DNA of 64,000 nt from JADHLK01 sp038131695. GTDB lineage: Bacteria; Pseudomonadota; Alphaproteobacteria; Puniceispirillales; Puniceispirillaceae. Shown one piece after another: positions 48,032-57,408 of this stretch (positions are counted from its first letter, which is position 1; each line of letters starts with the position of its first letter). The stretch covers positions 35,321 to 99,320 of the forward strand of contig JAYPQA010000030.1 in the NCBI GenBank assembly GCA_038131695.1. The letters run 5' to 3'. The notes beneath the pieces were generated by a model. The model worked only from the letters and a program-made list of their open reading frames with translations. It was not told the DNA's origin and made no database searches. The translations under genes and the position numbers were made by a program.

Positions 48032-48631
48032 CTACAGGCGCGAGGCGACATTTTCCCAATTTACCAGATTATCGAGGAAATTGGTCAGATAGGCCGGCCG
48101 CTTGTTGCGGAAATCGATATAGTAGGAATGCTCCCACACATCGCATCCCAGCAGCGCTGTCTGATCATAGCAGACCGGATTGACGCCATTTTCTGTCTTG
48201 GTGATGCGCAGGCTGCCGTCAAAATCCTTGATCAGCCAGACCCAGCCAGAGCCGAACTGGCCGATACCGGCATTGACAAAGGCTTCCTTGAACCCATCGA
48301 CAGAGCCGAAAAATTCAACCAGCCCGCTTTCCAGCTCAGACGGCATAGTGCGTCCGCTGGGCCCCATCATCTCCCAGAACTGGATATGGTTCCAATGCTG
48401 GGACGCGTTGTTGAAAATACCGTTCTGGGCGACCGCGCCATCTTCAAAAGTGCCCTTGATAATTTCTTCCAGCGATTTGTTTTCCCACTCGGTTCCGGCA
48501 ATCAGCTTGTTGCCATTATCGACATAGGCCTTGTGATGCAAATCATGGTGGAATTCCAGCGTCTCGCGGCTCATATTACCAGCGGCCAGCGCGTCATAAT
48601 CATAAGGAAGGTCGGGAAGTTCAAATGCCAT
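48032..48631 (-). CDS. sodB: superoxide dismutase [Fe]
   Basis: A 199-residue enzyme. The metal ligands are in FHHDLHHKAYVD, NNASQHWNHIQFW, and DVWEHSYYIDFRNKR. The Gln of ASQHWNH is the residue typical of iron enzymes, and GSGWVWL is the family tryptophan block. No signal peptide is present, so it is cytoplasmic. Confidence 0.93.
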   Translation of the reverse strand: MAFELPDLPYDYDALAAGNMSRETLEFHHDLHHKAYVDNGNKLIAGTEWENKSLEEIIKGTFEDGAVAQNGIFNNASQHWNHIQFWEMMGPSGRTMPSELESGLVEFFGSVDGFKEAFVNAGIGQFGSGWVWLIKDFDGSLRITKTENGVNPVCYDQTALLGCDVWEHSYYIDFRNKRPAYLTNFLDNLVNWENVASRL

Positions 48632-48766
48632 TATCCTGCTCCATTTCTGTGTCTTTGGACCAGCGGCTGTCCTGGTATTCTTGCCCGACCGGTCACTCTT
48701 TTTGAACTGGTGACAGTTTTGCTGTATATCAAGTCAGGAAGCAAACTCTTTTTTTCGGAGCCTGTG

Positions 48767-49351
48767 ATGCACAAGCCTGACTCTGGCCCGCAGATTGAGC
48801 CCTATCTGGGCCTTACCCCGGAGATTGACGAGACAGCCTATATCGCCCGATCAGCCGTGCTGATGGGGGCGGTGCGGATAGGGGCGGATGTGTCTGTCTG
48901 GCATAATGTGACGCTGCGCGGCGATGCCAATTACATTATTGTCGGCGCGGGCAGCAATATTCAGGATAACAGTGTTGTGCATATTGATTCCTACCAGCAC
49001 CCGACGCTGATTGGGGCGCGGGTTACCATAGGCCATTCGGCGATTATCCATGCCTGCACGCTTGAAGATGACAGCTTTGTCGGCATGGGCGCGATTGTGA
49101 TGGATGGCGCGCGGGTTGAATCCGGCGCGATGGTGGCGGCCGGGGCGCTGATCGCCCCTGGCAAGCTGGTGAAATCAGGGGAGTTGTGGGCCGGTAATCC
49201 GGGCCGCAAGATGCGCGATCTGCGCGATTCGGAAAAACAGATGATAGAGCAATCTGCCGCCAGCTATATCGAATTTGGCCGCGCCGCCCGGCTGGGTGAG
49301 GCGGGCGGGCCCTATGGCTTTACGCTGAAGCCGCTGCCGAAAAACCGCTAA
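48767..49351 (+). CDS. gamma-carbonic anhydrase family protein
   Basis: A 194-residue left-handed beta-helix with repeating hexapeptides from YIARSAVLMGAVRIGADVSVW. Metal-binding His appear in SVVHIDS, IGHSAIIHACT; the family blocks LRGDANYIIVG and NIQDNSVVH are clear. CGGAG lies before the ATG at 48767. It may hydrate CO2 or act as a zinc acyltransferase-like scaffold; activity cannot be told from sequence. Confidence 0.88.
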   Translation: MHKPDSGPQIEPYLGLTPEIDETAYIARSAVLMGAVRIGADVSVWHNVTLRGDANYIIVGAGSNIQDNSVVHIDSYQHPTLIGARVTIGHSAIIHACTLEDDSFVGMGAIVMDGARVESGAMVAAGALIAPGKLVKSGELWAGNPGRKMRDLRDSEKQMIEQSAASYIEFGRAARLGEAGGPYGFTLKPLPKNR

Positions 49352-49362
49352 AACCCCAGTTC

Positions 49363-50196
49363 CTAAAACCCCAGCCCAAAGGCGCCCGCTGACAGGCCCG
49401 ACCAGATAAGGCGCAGGCTGACCACGGCCAGAAACAGGCCGAAAATCCGGCGCAGCCGGGCCTTGTCCAGCTTGCTGGCGGTGCGCGCCCCTATCGGGGC
49501 CATGAAAAAGGCGGTTGCTGAAATCAACAGCGCAGCTGGCAGCCAGACATAGCCAAGCGACCAGTCAGGCCGCCCCGCAACCCCCCAGCCAACAGCAATA
49601 AAGCTGAGCATACCGGGCACCGAAATAATCAGCCCCAGCAAGGCCGCGCTGCCAACAGCCCGATGAATCGGCCAGCCAAAAGCGGTCAGGGTCGGCACCG
49701 ACAAGGAGCCGCCGCCAATCCCGACCAGTGCGGAAACCAGCCCGATCAGCCAGCCGATTGCGGCGAGCAGCGGCTGGCCCGGCAAGCCCTCACGCAGCAC
49801 CACAACCCGTATCAGAAAGAGCAGCGCAATGCCGGCCAGCAACAGCCCAAAGACAGTCTTCAACCCGGCATTATCCAGCTGCTGGGCCAGCAAGCCGCCG
49901 CCCATCGCACCGATGAAAATCATCAGCCCCAGGCTGCGGATAACATCCATATCCACATTGCCCAGCTTGAGATGGGTGCGCGCCGACAAAATAGAGGTTG
50001 GCACAATAATCGCCAGCGAGGTCGCAATCGCGATATGCATGGCAAAGCTGGTATTCAGCCCGGTCGCCTCCAGATAATAGGACAGGATCGGCACAATCAC
50101 CACGCCGCCGCCCACCCCCAGCAGCCCGGCCAGAAATCCTGAAACAAGGCCGGTCAGCAGGAGCGGGAGCGCCATGGTCAGGATGAGGTCGATCAT
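49363..50196 (-). CDS. TauE/SafE (TSUP) family permease
   Basis: A 277-residue protein with about eight helices and the two duplicated TSUP motifs GLLGVGGGVVIVPIL and ALVGIGGGSLSVPTL. Members export sulfite, sulfoacetate or other organic anions. Its ATG overlaps the stop of the upstream HIBADH-like gene, so both are co-expressed. In a DMSP-degrading genome a sulfur-compound exporter is plausible but unproven. Confidence 0.87.
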   Translation of the reverse strand: MIDLILTMALPLLLTGLVSGFLAGLLGVGGGVVIVPILSYYLEATGLNTSFAMHIAIATSLAIIVPTSILSARTHLKLGNVDMDVIRSLGLMIFIGAMGGGLLAQQLDNAGLKTVFGLLLAGIALLFLIRVVVLREGLPGQPLLAAIGWLIGLVSALVGIGGGSLSVPTLTAFGWPIHRAVGSAALLGLIISVPGMLSFIAVGWGVAGRPDWSLGYVWLPAALLISATAFFMAPIGARTASKLDKARLRRIFGLFLAVVSLRLIWSGLSAGAFGLGF

Positions 50197-51071
50197 GCCC
50201 TATCCGCCTTTTGCAGTAATTTGATCAGCGCAGATGTATCCAGCCGTCCCAGGCCGCGATTGGACAAAGCGGCATAAAATTGGGCAACCAGCGCGGTAAC
50301 CGGCAATTCAGAGCCATTGCGGCCTGCCTCGGCCAGACAGATACGCAAATCCTTGCGCATCCAATCCAGCGCAAAGCCAAAATCAAACTGATCGGCCACC
50401 ATCGTCTTGCCGCGATTCTCCATCTGCCAGGATTGCGCCGCCCCGCCTGAGATGACGGACAGCACCCGCTCCATATCCAGCCCGGCCTGCTGGCCGAAAT
50501 TGAGCCCTTCAGCCAGACCTTGCAGCAGCCCGGCAATGCAAATCTGATTGACCATCTTGGTCAGCTGGCCTGCCCCGGCCGGCCCCATATGGACAATGCG
50601 CGCCCCATAGCAGGCCAGCGCTTTCTGCGCCGCTTCAAAGGCTGTCTCAGCCCCGCCGCACATAATGGTCAGCTGGCCGCTTTCTGCCCCGGCCTGGCCG
50701 CCGGAGACAGGCGCATCCAAAAATTCCAGCTCGGCCGCCGCTGCCTGATCGGCCAGCTGGCGGGCAATATCTGCCGAAGCGGTGGTATGGTCGATAAACA
50801 GCGCGCCTTTCTCCATGCCGGAAAAAGCCCCGTCCGGGCCGCTGGCAACAGCCGCAATATCTGCATCCTCTCCGACACAGGCACAGACAATCGCAGCCCC
50901 GCTTGCAGCGTCTGCCGGGCTGCTGGCCAATTTTGTGCCATGCGCTTTGGCAAAGGCCTCGGCCCGGGCAGCGCTGCGATTATAGACCACGACCTCATGC
51001 CCGGCTTTGACCAGATGGCCGGCCATTGGCCCGCCCATCACGCCAAGGCCCAGAAATGCCATTTTTGCCAT
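50193..51071 (-). CDS. NAD(P)-dependent beta-hydroxyacid dehydrogenase (HIBADH family)
   Basis: A 292-residue enzyme: GLGVMGGPMAGHLVKAGHEV is the nucleotide-binding loop, APVSGGQAGAESGQLTIMCGG the substrate block, and GAGQLTKMVNQI the catalytic Lys region. The family acts on 3-hydroxyisobutyrate, tartronate semialdehyde, 3-hydroxypropionate and related acids; the exact substrate is not shown. It is coupled to the TauE/SafE gene. Confidence 0.87.
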   Translation of the reverse strand: MAKMAFLGLGVMGGPMAGHLVKAGHEVVVYNRSAARAEAFAKAHGTKLASSPADAASGAAIVCACVGEDADIAAVASGPDGAFSGMEKGALFIDHTTASADIARQLADQAAAAELEFLDAPVSGGQAGAESGQLTIMCGGAETAFEAAQKALACYGARIVHMGPAGAGQLTKMVNQICIAGLLQGLAEGLNFGQQAGLDMERVLSVISGGAAQSWQMENRGKTMVADQFDFGFALDWMRKDLRICLAEAGRNGSELPVTALVAQFYAALSNRGLGRLDTSALIKLLQKADRA

Positions 51072-51208
51072 GACTCAACTTCCCTGTAAAAAGATTTTTT
51101 GCCCAGAAATAATCTAGCCAGTTCCCTGCGGGCAGGCTAGGGTGAGTCGGCGGGTTTGGCAAGCGGCAAAGCCCCGATGTGAAGACCAAGGGTGGGGAGA
51201 CAGGCACT

Positions 51209-51772
51209 ATGTCCGTGCTGGTGACCGGCGAAGAGATCGAAATTCTGATTACCGAGGCGGAAATCGCCGCCCGCGTGCACGCGCTGGCCCATCAGATTTC
51301 CAAACGCTATGCCGAAACCAGACAGCTGGTCGTGATCGGCCTGTTGCGGGGTTCGTTTATTTTCATTTCCGATCTGGTGCGCGCCATCCATCTGCCGATT
51401 GAGGTGGATTTCATGACCGTCTCCAGCTATGGGCGGGGGATGCGTTCATCGGGCCAGGTGCAGATTTTGCAGGATCTCAGCACCGATATAAAAGGCCGCG
51501 ATGTGCTGGTGGTTGAGGATATTATCGATACCGGCCATACGCTGGCCCAGGTGGTGGAGATTCTGAAAACCAGAGAGCCGCAAAGCCTGTCTATCTGCAC
51601 CTTGCTGAACAAGCCGACGCGCCGCGAAATAGAGGTGGATGTGGATTGGATCGGCTTTGATATTCCGGATGAATTTGTCATTGGCTATGGCATTGATTAT
51701 GCCCAGCAAGGGCGCAACCTGCCGCATATTGCCTATGTCGTGCAAAATCAGGACAGCAAATCCGCCTCATAG
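51209..51772 (+). CDS. hpt: hypoxanthine phosphoribosyltransferase
   Basis: A 187-residue salvage enzyme that converts hypoxanthine (or guanine) to its nucleotide. The PRPP loop reads [17 protein letters not shown], with [17 protein letters not shown] upstream. ATG 51209 with GGGGAG nearby is chosen; an in-frame ATG at 51179 adds ten residues with no family match. Its last 25 bases overlap the convergent dddP gene. Confidence 0.93.
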   Translation: MSVLVTGEEIEILITEAEIAARVHALAHQISKRYAETRQLVVIGLLRGSFIFISDLVRAIHLPIEVDFMTVSSYGRGMRSSGQVQILQDLSTDIKGRDVLVVEDIIDTGHTLAQVVEILKTREPQSLSICTLLNKPTRREIEVDVDWIGFDIPDEFVIGYGIDYAQQGRNLPHIAYVVQNQDSKSAS

Positions 51773-53106
51773 GGATAGCTGGAGAGCCGCTCGGCCCCGG
51801 TTTCGGTCACCACAATTTGCTCTTCCAGCTTCACGCCTTCTTTCTCGCCCACCGCCCCGATATAAACCTCAACGCACAGGGTCATGCCGGCCTCCAGCTG
51901 GCCCGGATAGCCGTGATGCTCCAAATCCTCGGGATAGCGGATAGACGGGTATTCATCACACAGCCCGACACCGTGGGCCAGAACGCCATAGCGCTGGGCG
52001 CGAAACGGCTCCGGCAGCCGGTGCGCCTTTCGGGTCACCTCATCAAAGCTGAGGCCGGGGCGCAAGATCGCGGTATTTTCCAGGATATGTTCATAGGCAA
52101 TTTGATAGAGCTCTTTTTGCCGCGCGGTGGGCGGGCTGTCACCCACAATCCAGCTGCGTGAAATATCACAGCAATAGCCCCAGCTGGAGACCATATCCGT
52201 ATCAAAGGCCAGCATATCGCCAGCCTGCATGATGCGCGGGCCGGATTCCTGAAACCAGGGGTTGGTGCGCGGACCAGAAGACAGGATGCGGGTCTCTATC
52301 CATTCACCGCCCCGCTTGATATTGCCAGCGTGCAAGGCTGCCCAGACCTCATTTTCCGAGAGGCCGGGCCGGGTTGCGGCGCGCATTTCATCCATCGCCA
52401 GCTCACAGGCATGAATCGCACAGCGCATGGCATTCAGCTCATTGGTATTTTTTATGCAGCGGGCCAATTCGGTCAGGCGCTGGCCATCCAGTATCTGAAG
52501 GCCGCGATCCTGCAATGCGGCATAGCCGGCATTTTCTATCTTATCCACCGCCAGCCGCCTGTTCGTCCTGTCCTGCTGGCGCAGCAAGGCGGCAATCTGA
52601 TCCGCAAAAGCCCCGGCGGCCTCTGTGGTTCTGTCGCCAGTCTCAAAATAGAAAAAAGAGGCCCCGCCCCGCACCTCGCCAACCAGCGGCAGATGGGCTG
52701 ACAGATGCTCACAATTATGGAAATCCCACAAAATCACCTTGCCCTCCGGCGGCACAAAACAGGCCCGTGCCGCGTTATGGGCTATCCAGAGCTGCATATT
52801 GGTGCTGTCCGTTGCATAGCGGATATTGAGCGGATCAAACAGCAAAAGGCCGGCACATTCATGGGCGCGTATCTGCTCTTGCAGCCGCGCCAGCCGATAG
52901 GCGCGCAGGGAAGGCAAATCAGGCAGTGCCAGCCCGGCCGCCTGCCATTCGGAAAAAGCCAGGGCGGTCGGCCCTATCTCCACCCGGTCATTATCATCAG
53001 GCGTGCCATCGGCGCGCAGCGGCCTCGCTGGCCTGCGGGTCGGGTCAATCTTGCGGTTGGAGCCTGGCTGGGCTGCCCCGATTTGATAGGCTGGCAGAGA
53101 TGTCAT
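51748..53106 (-). CDS. dddP: DMSP lyase DddP (M24 metallopeptidase fold)
   Basis: A 452-residue protein. The N-terminal part ([38 protein letters not shown]) is the DddP-specific domain, not that of Xaa-Pro peptidases. The metal ligands reported for DddP are present: AFDTD (about Asp303/305), CCDISRSW (about Asp315), [11 protein letters not shown] (about His377), CVEV (Glu) and KLEEQ (Glu). DddP splits dimethylsulfoniopropionate to DMS and acrylate. acuI lies directly upstream on the same strand, 137 bases away, and disposes of the acrylate product as acryloyl-CoA. Confidence 0.93.
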   Translation of the reverse strand: MTSLPAYQIGAAQPGSNRKIDPTRRPARPLRADGTPDDNDRVEIGPTALAFSEWQAAGLALPDLPSLRAYRLARLQEQIRAHECAGLLLFDPLNIRYATDSTNMQLWIAHNAARACFVPPEGKVILWDFHNCEHLSAHLPLVGEVRGGASFFYFETGDRTTEAAGAFADQIAALLRQQDRTNRRLAVDKIENAGYAALQDRGLQILDGQRLTELARCIKNTNELNAMRCAIHACELAMDEMRAATRPGLSENEVWAALHAGNIKRGGEWIETRILSSGPRTNPWFQESGPRIMQAGDMLAFDTDMVSSWGYCCDISRSWIVGDSPPTARQKELYQIAYEHILENTAILRPGLSFDEVTRKAHRLPEPFRAQRYGVLAHGVGLCDEYPSIRYPEDLEHHGYPGQLEAGMTLCVEVYIGAVGEKEGVKLEEQIVVTETGAERLSSYPYEADLLS

Positions 53107-53206
53107 ATCTCAAAACTGGCCGCGTTCCGGCCCAGCTGCTATCCACCGCCCGACCGGTTTGTCGCAAATCGTCCAGTTTGGGCCCGCTAGCGCCTGCCAA
53201 CCCCTT

Positions 53207-53262
53207 TATGCGGCCAATCAGCTGGGGCAATCAGCTGGGCCACTCAGCTGGGCCATTCATCC
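53207..53262. repeat. four tandem copies of a 12-14 base unit (AATCAGCTGGGCC-like)
   Basis: The unit (C)AATCAGCTGGGGC/CACTCAGCTGGGCC repeats four times across the acuI stop codon and into the acuI-dddP gap. It is too short and variable for CRISPR. Each copy contains the palindrome CAGCTG. Confidence 0.6.
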
Positions 53263-54252
53263 AGCCGAACCAGCTTTTTGCCGCGTATCTTCCCGGCCAG
53301 AATATCCGCCCCGCAAGCAGGCAAATCAGCTGGCCCGATTTCCCCGGTCAGCGTCTCCAGCATCGCAAAAGGCGTCAGCGCGGCCAGCCTGTCCCAGGCC
53401 TGCTGCCTTCTGGCCAGCGGCTGCATGACCGAATCAATGCCGAGCAGGGCAACACCGCGCAACAGGAAAGGCATCATCCGGGCCGGCAAATCCGCCCCGC
53501 CGGTCAGCCCCACCGCCGCCACGCTGCTGCCATAGGCCATCTGCCCCAGAATACGGGCCAGCATCGGGCCGCCCACCACATCAATACAGCCTGCCCATCT
53601 CTCTGATTCCAGCGGGCGGGTGATCAGCTCATTTATCTCGTCTCTGGCGATAATATCCTGCGCCCCCAACTGTTTCAGCCAGGCGGCCTGTTCCGGCCGC
53701 CCGGTCACTGCCGCCACCTGATAGCCCAGCTGGGCCAACAGCAGCACCGACAGCGCCCCGACCCCGCCTGCCGCGCCGGTGACCAGAACCGGCCCGCTCT
53801 CTGGCTGCAAGCCGCGCGCTTCCAGGGCATCAATGGACAGCATGGCGGTCAGCCCGGCAGTGCCCAAAATCATCGACTGGCGTGCCTGCATCCCGGCGGG
53901 CAGCCGCACCAGCCAGTCCGGCTTCATCCGCGCCAGGCTGGCATAGCCGCCCGGCCAGATCTCGCCCACCCGCCAGCCAGTCAGGATCACCTGCTCGCCG
54001 GGCTGGAAATCACTGCCGCCGCCCTCAATGACCTCGCCGGCAAAATCAATGCCCGGAATATGCGGATAATGCGGCACCAGACGGCTGTTGCCAGCCAGAA
54101 TCAGCCCATCCTTGTAATTGAGATTGGAATATAGCGGGCGCAGCAGAACAGACCCCTCTTGCGGCAGGAAATCTTCCGGCAATTCAGCAATGCGGGATGG
54201 TGGCTGGCTGATCTTCCCCAGCTTGTTTTTCCAATAGCAAGGCATGAAACAT
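53244..54252 (-). CDS. acuI: acryloyl-CoA reductase AcuI (YhdH-type MDR), frameshift near start
   Basis: An NADPH-dependent reductase of the medium-chain family: NYKDGL, PHIPGIDFAG, GWRVGEIWPGGYA, GTAGLTAMLS, LVTGAAGGVGALSVL, AAVTGRPEQAAWLKQLGA, PLESERWAGCIDVVGG and LLGIDSVMQP all match AcuI. The visible ATG at 54245 gives a non-AcuI start (MPCYWKN). The ATG at 54252 in another frame reads MFHALLLEKQAGEDQPAT, as AcuI does, and rejoins if one C is removed at 54193-54195. It reduces the acryloyl-CoA made from DMSP-derived acrylate to propionyl-CoA. Confidence 0.9.
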
Positions 54253-54686
54253 GGGCAGCCCTTCCCCTCCTGTCAGACCGACCCTTACCCTGCCCCCAAT
54301 CATAAGAACAGGCAAGCAGGCAATTTATTGTTTGGAGAATTTATTAATCGGGTGACAATGCCCGTTAATAAATGGTTAATATTTCGCCAGAGTTTCATAT
54401 CCCATGCGAGCGATAGAGGAAAATAAGGAAGCGCCGCTCTTTCGGTTCTGCGGCGTGTTCAGCGAAGCCAGCCTGTCTGGCCAGCACCGGCTTCTGGCTG
54501 CCCGGCTGGAGGCTTTGCAAATCAGCCCGCAATCCTATGCATGGTCACCTGCCCATCTGGTCGTTTCAACATTCTTCTTATAGTAGCGTTAACTAATTTA
54601 TCATATTCCTGTCCAGCAAGAGTGATTGTTTGCGGGCTGAGGCGCGCCCGGCTTTCGGGCAAATTTTTCTTCAGGCAAATTTTTCT
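54253..54686. other. intergenic region with a possible short ORF
   Basis: AT-rich bases 54320-54400 probably hold the acuI promoter. An ATG at 54404 opens about 60 codons (MRAIEENKEAPLFRFCG.. ending VVSTFFL) with coding-like GC bias, too short to classify; it may be a remnant. Tandem repeats GGCAAATTTTTCTTCA lie at 54657-54690. Confidence 0.35.
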
Positions 54687-54690
54687 TCAG
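54657..54690. repeat. two tandem copies of GGCAAATTTTTCTTCA at the pirin stop
   Basis: Two exact 16-base copies follow one another, the second including the pirin stop codon on the minus strand. One copy is probably a duplication of the gene end. Confidence 0.65.
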
Positions 54691-55532
54691 GCAAATCGGC
54701 CGGCGCGGAAATCGGTTACCGCCTGGCGCAGCTCCTGTTCGGTGTTCATTACAAAGGGCCCCATCTTGGCAACCGGCTCGCCGATAGGCTGGCCGGTCAT
54801 CACCAGAAACCCGGCCCCGTCCGGCCCAGCCTCAGCTTCCAGCACGCCTTCTTGATCCAGCACCGCCAGCTGATGCGGTTCGATCCTGTCCTGGCCAATG
54901 GTCAGGCTGCCCTCATAGACAAAGACCAGCGCATTGTGCCCGGTCTCTATCTGGTGGGAAAACCCGGTTCCGGCTGTGGCCATCACATCCAGATAGCCAA
55001 CCGGCCAAATAGTTTGCGAGGCCCCGCTGCGGGCGGCCTGTCCAGGTGCCCGGTAATCCCCTGCCAGAATGCGGACTGTCAGCCCGTCTGCGTGCACTTC
55101 CGGGATACCGTCAGACTGGATATCCTGATAGCGCGGTGCAGTCATCTTATGCGTGGCCGGCAAATTGACCCAGAGCTGATAGCCCCAGAGCGTGCCGTGC
55201 GTCTGTTCCGGCATTTCAGAATGGATCAGGCCGCGCCCGGCAGTCATCCATTGCACGCCGCCCTCTTCGATGACCCCTTCATTGCCGACCGAATCGCGAT
55301 GTCGCATCTTGCCCTTTTTCATATAGGACACGGTCTCAAAGCCGCGATGGGGATGATCGGGAAAGCCGCCAACATAGGCTTGCGGATCATCATTCCTGAA
55401 CTCATCCAGCATCAAGAATGGATCGACAAAATCCAGCAACGGTGAGCCGATCACGCGCAACAGCCTGACCCCGGCGCCATCTGAAGCAGGCACACCGGGC
55501 ACGATTTTCACAATATTTCTGTTCGCCGTCAT
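54687..55532 (-). CDS. pirin family protein
   Basis: A 281-residue bicupin. The N-terminal cupin has the metal ligands PHPHRGFETVSYM (HPHRG) and the His and Glu of LIHSEMPEQ, as in pirins and quercetinase-like YhhW. The C-terminal cupin is present (VFVYEGSLTIGQ). Roles range from quercetin oxidation to redox sensing. No neighbour gives a specific hint. Confidence 0.9.
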   Translation of the reverse strand: MTANRNIVKIVPGVPASDGAGVRLLRVIGSPLLDFVDPFLMLDEFRNDDPQAYVGGFPDHPHRGFETVSYMKKGKMRHRDSVGNEGVIEEGGVQWMTAGRGLIHSEMPEQTHGTLWGYQLWVNLPATHKMTAPRYQDIQSDGIPEVHADGLTVRILAGDYRAPGQAARSGASQTIWPVGYLDVMATAGTGFSHQIETGHNALVFVYEGSLTIGQDRIEPHQLAVLDQEGVLEAEAGPDGAGFLVMTGQPIGEPVAKMGPFVMNTEQELRQAVTDFRAGRFA

Positions 55533-55649
55533 TTAGATGGTCTCCTCAGCCAAATCGAAGTAACCACCCCCCTTATTGGATAAGATAGGTGTTCAACAAA
55601 TGCCGTAACAGGGGTTGGCAAAAAAAAATTTTGCTCCAATTTTAACGCT

Positions 55650-56222
55650 ATGATGTTAAAACACCTTCTTGCCAAATGCCTTTCTATTGCCTTGCTCGGC
55701 GGCTTTTTGACCAGCAGCCCGGCGATCGCAGGCCAGAACAATCCGGCCTTGCCTGGCCTTCTGGCCGCGCTGAAGAGCGCGCCTGACCCGGCAGCGGCAG
55801 AAAAAATCGCCAATGATATCTGGCAGGTCTGGACAAGGCATGACACCGATCCGGTGATTAACCGGCAGATGCAGCGCGGCTTGCTGTTGATGCGAAATGG
55901 CAAGCTGCAACAGGCTGCCGGGCTGTTCACCCGTATCATTGAGGCAGACCCGCAATTTGCGGAAGCCTGGAACAAGCGGGCCACGGTCTATTTCCAGCTG
56001 GGCATGATGGCGGAATCAAAGGCGGATATAGCCCGCACACTGGCCCTTGAAGACAGCCATTTCGGTGCGCTTTCCGGCCTTGGCATGGTAGAGATTCATC
56101 TGGGCCGGCCAGAAGCGGCGCTGGCAGCCTTTCGGGCGGCCGCAGAGATCCACCCGCAAATGCTGCATAACCAGCCCATTATCGAATCGCTCGAAACCCT
56201 GCTGCGCGGCCGCCCGCTCTGA
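55650..56222 (+). CDS. periplasmic tetratricopeptide repeat protein
   Basis: A 190-residue protein with a signal peptide (CLSIALLGGFLTSSPAIA) and two to three TPR units: QRGLLLMRNGKLQQAAGLFTRI, AEAWNKRATVYFQLGMMAESKADI and GALSGLGMVEIHLGRPEAALAAF. It resembles widespread alphaproteobacterial TPR proteins of unknown partner. Confidence 0.82.
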   Translation: MMLKHLLAKCLSIALLGGFLTSSPAIAGQNNPALPGLLAALKSAPDPAAAEKIANDIWQVWTRHDTDPVINRQMQRGLLLMRNGKLQQAAGLFTRIIEADPQFAEAWNKRATVYFQLGMMAESKADIARTLALEDSHFGALSGLGMVEIHLGRPEAALAAFRAAAEIHPQMLHNQPIIESLETLLRGRPL

Positions 56223-56246
56223 GGCGGGAGAGAGTCGCCCCCCTGC

Positions 56247-57218
56247 CTAGCGATGGGCGACCTGTATTTCTGCCCCGCGCTCTTCTGGTTCGTCATCCAC
56301 CATTTCCGGCGGAAAACCCGCAGCCAGAACAGACAGCCCGGCCGCCTCTTCCAGACGGCGGATGATATTGGGCGATAATTCGCGCGGCCCGTAGCGTTCA
56401 ATCCCGTCATTGAAAATATCGACCAGCAGCGGGGCCAGTTCCAGCTGCAGCCCGGCCCGGCTGGCCAGGCTGGCAAACAAGCCGACATCCTTGGCGACCA
56501 AATCCATGGTGAAATTAATGTCGCGGCTGCCATTCAAAATCACCTGGCTTTCGGTTTCATGGACAAAGCTGTTGCCGCTGGAAATGCGAATCGCCTCATA
56601 GGCGACATTCAAATTCATTCCCAAGGCTGCCGAACTGGCCAGCGCTTCGGCCAGCGAGACCAGATTCGCTGTCGCCAGATAGTTGGTCACCACTTTCAAG
56701 ATGGTTGCCGAGCCGAGCGGGCCGGTATGCAAAATGCGCCGGCCCATCAGGGTCAGCACCGGCAGCATCCGGTCAAAAACCGGGCGCTCACAACCGGCAA
56801 AAATAGCGATATTGCCAGTCGCTGCCCGGTGGCATCCGCCAGAGACCGGGCAATCCAGCAAATCAGCCCCGGTCGCCCGCACCAGCGGGGCCAGCCGCTG
56901 GATTTCCGCCTCATCCGTGGTGGACATTTCAGCCCAAATCTTGCCAGGCCCCAGCCCGCCCAGCAGCCCGTCCTCTGCCTCAAGAACGGCTGCGCTGGCG
57001 GCCGGAGTCGGCAGGCAGGTAATCACCAGATCACACTCACGGGCCATCTGAAGGGCTGATTCGCCAAAGCTGGCCCCTTGCTCCAGCAGCGGGCGCGCAG
57101 CCTCCTCATCCAGATCCCGCACCACCACGTCCAGACCGTTGCGAACCAGCGAGCCCGCCAGTTTCGCCCCGACATTTCCAAGACCGATAAAGCCTGTCTT
57201 TTTGATGGGCTGTGCCAT
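56247..57218 (-). CDS. NAD(P)-dependent beta-hydroxyacid dehydrogenase (HIBADH family), second copy
   Basis: A 323-residue enzyme with FIGLGNVGAKLAGSLVRNG, CPVSGGCHRAATGNIAIFAGC and the Lys-containing ATILKVVTNYLA. Asn-Val in the nucleotide loop replaces the usual Met-Gly, and the protein is about 30 residues longer than the paralogue at 50193, so the substrates probably differ. GGAGGGGAAA precedes ATG 57218. It is divergent from the liv operon, and both may be used on the same imported compound (inference). Confidence 0.87.
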   Translation of the reverse strand: MAQPIKKTGFIGLGNVGAKLAGSLVRNGLDVVVRDLDEEAARPLLEQGASFGESALQMARECDLVITCLPTPAASAAVLEAEDGLLGGLGPGKIWAEMSTTDEAEIQRLAPLVRATGADLLDCPVSGGCHRAATGNIAIFAGCERPVFDRMLPVLTLMGRRILHTGPLGSATILKVVTNYLATANLVSLAEALASSAALGMNLNVAYEAIRISSGNSFVHETESQVILNGSRDINFTMDLVAKDVGLFASLASRAGLQLELAPLLVDIFNDGIERYGPRELSPNIIRRLEEAAGLSVLAAGFPPEMVDDEPEERGAEIQVAHR

Positions 57219-57275
57219 TTTCCCCTCCATTTCGGAATATCCGGGTCGATTTGTGATTGACCTGCCTATCAGGGC

Positions 57276-57309
57276 GTCAAAAAACCCGCTTCAGCAAGTC
57301 TTTTTTGAC
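57276..57309. promoter_or_regulatory. inverted repeat GTCAAAAAA..TTTTTTGAC upstream of the liv operon
   Basis: Perfect 9-base arms (57276-57284 and 57301-57309) enclose 16 bases containing GCTTCAGC. In either direction the hairpin is followed or preceded by an A/T run. It may be an operator in the divergent region. Confidence 0.5.
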
Positions 57310-57408
57310 AGCAGGCATTGAGAAAACCGGCAATATGTGGCAGATGCTTGAAATTGGCAGCTTGCCGCGACCATTCAGCGGCACGGGTATTTTGGGGTTT
57401 TCTGGCAG

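Noticed and set aside
51748..53106. Xaa-Pro aminopeptidase
   Set aside because: The fold is M24, but the N-terminal [18 protein letters not shown] block and the metal-site context are those of DddP.
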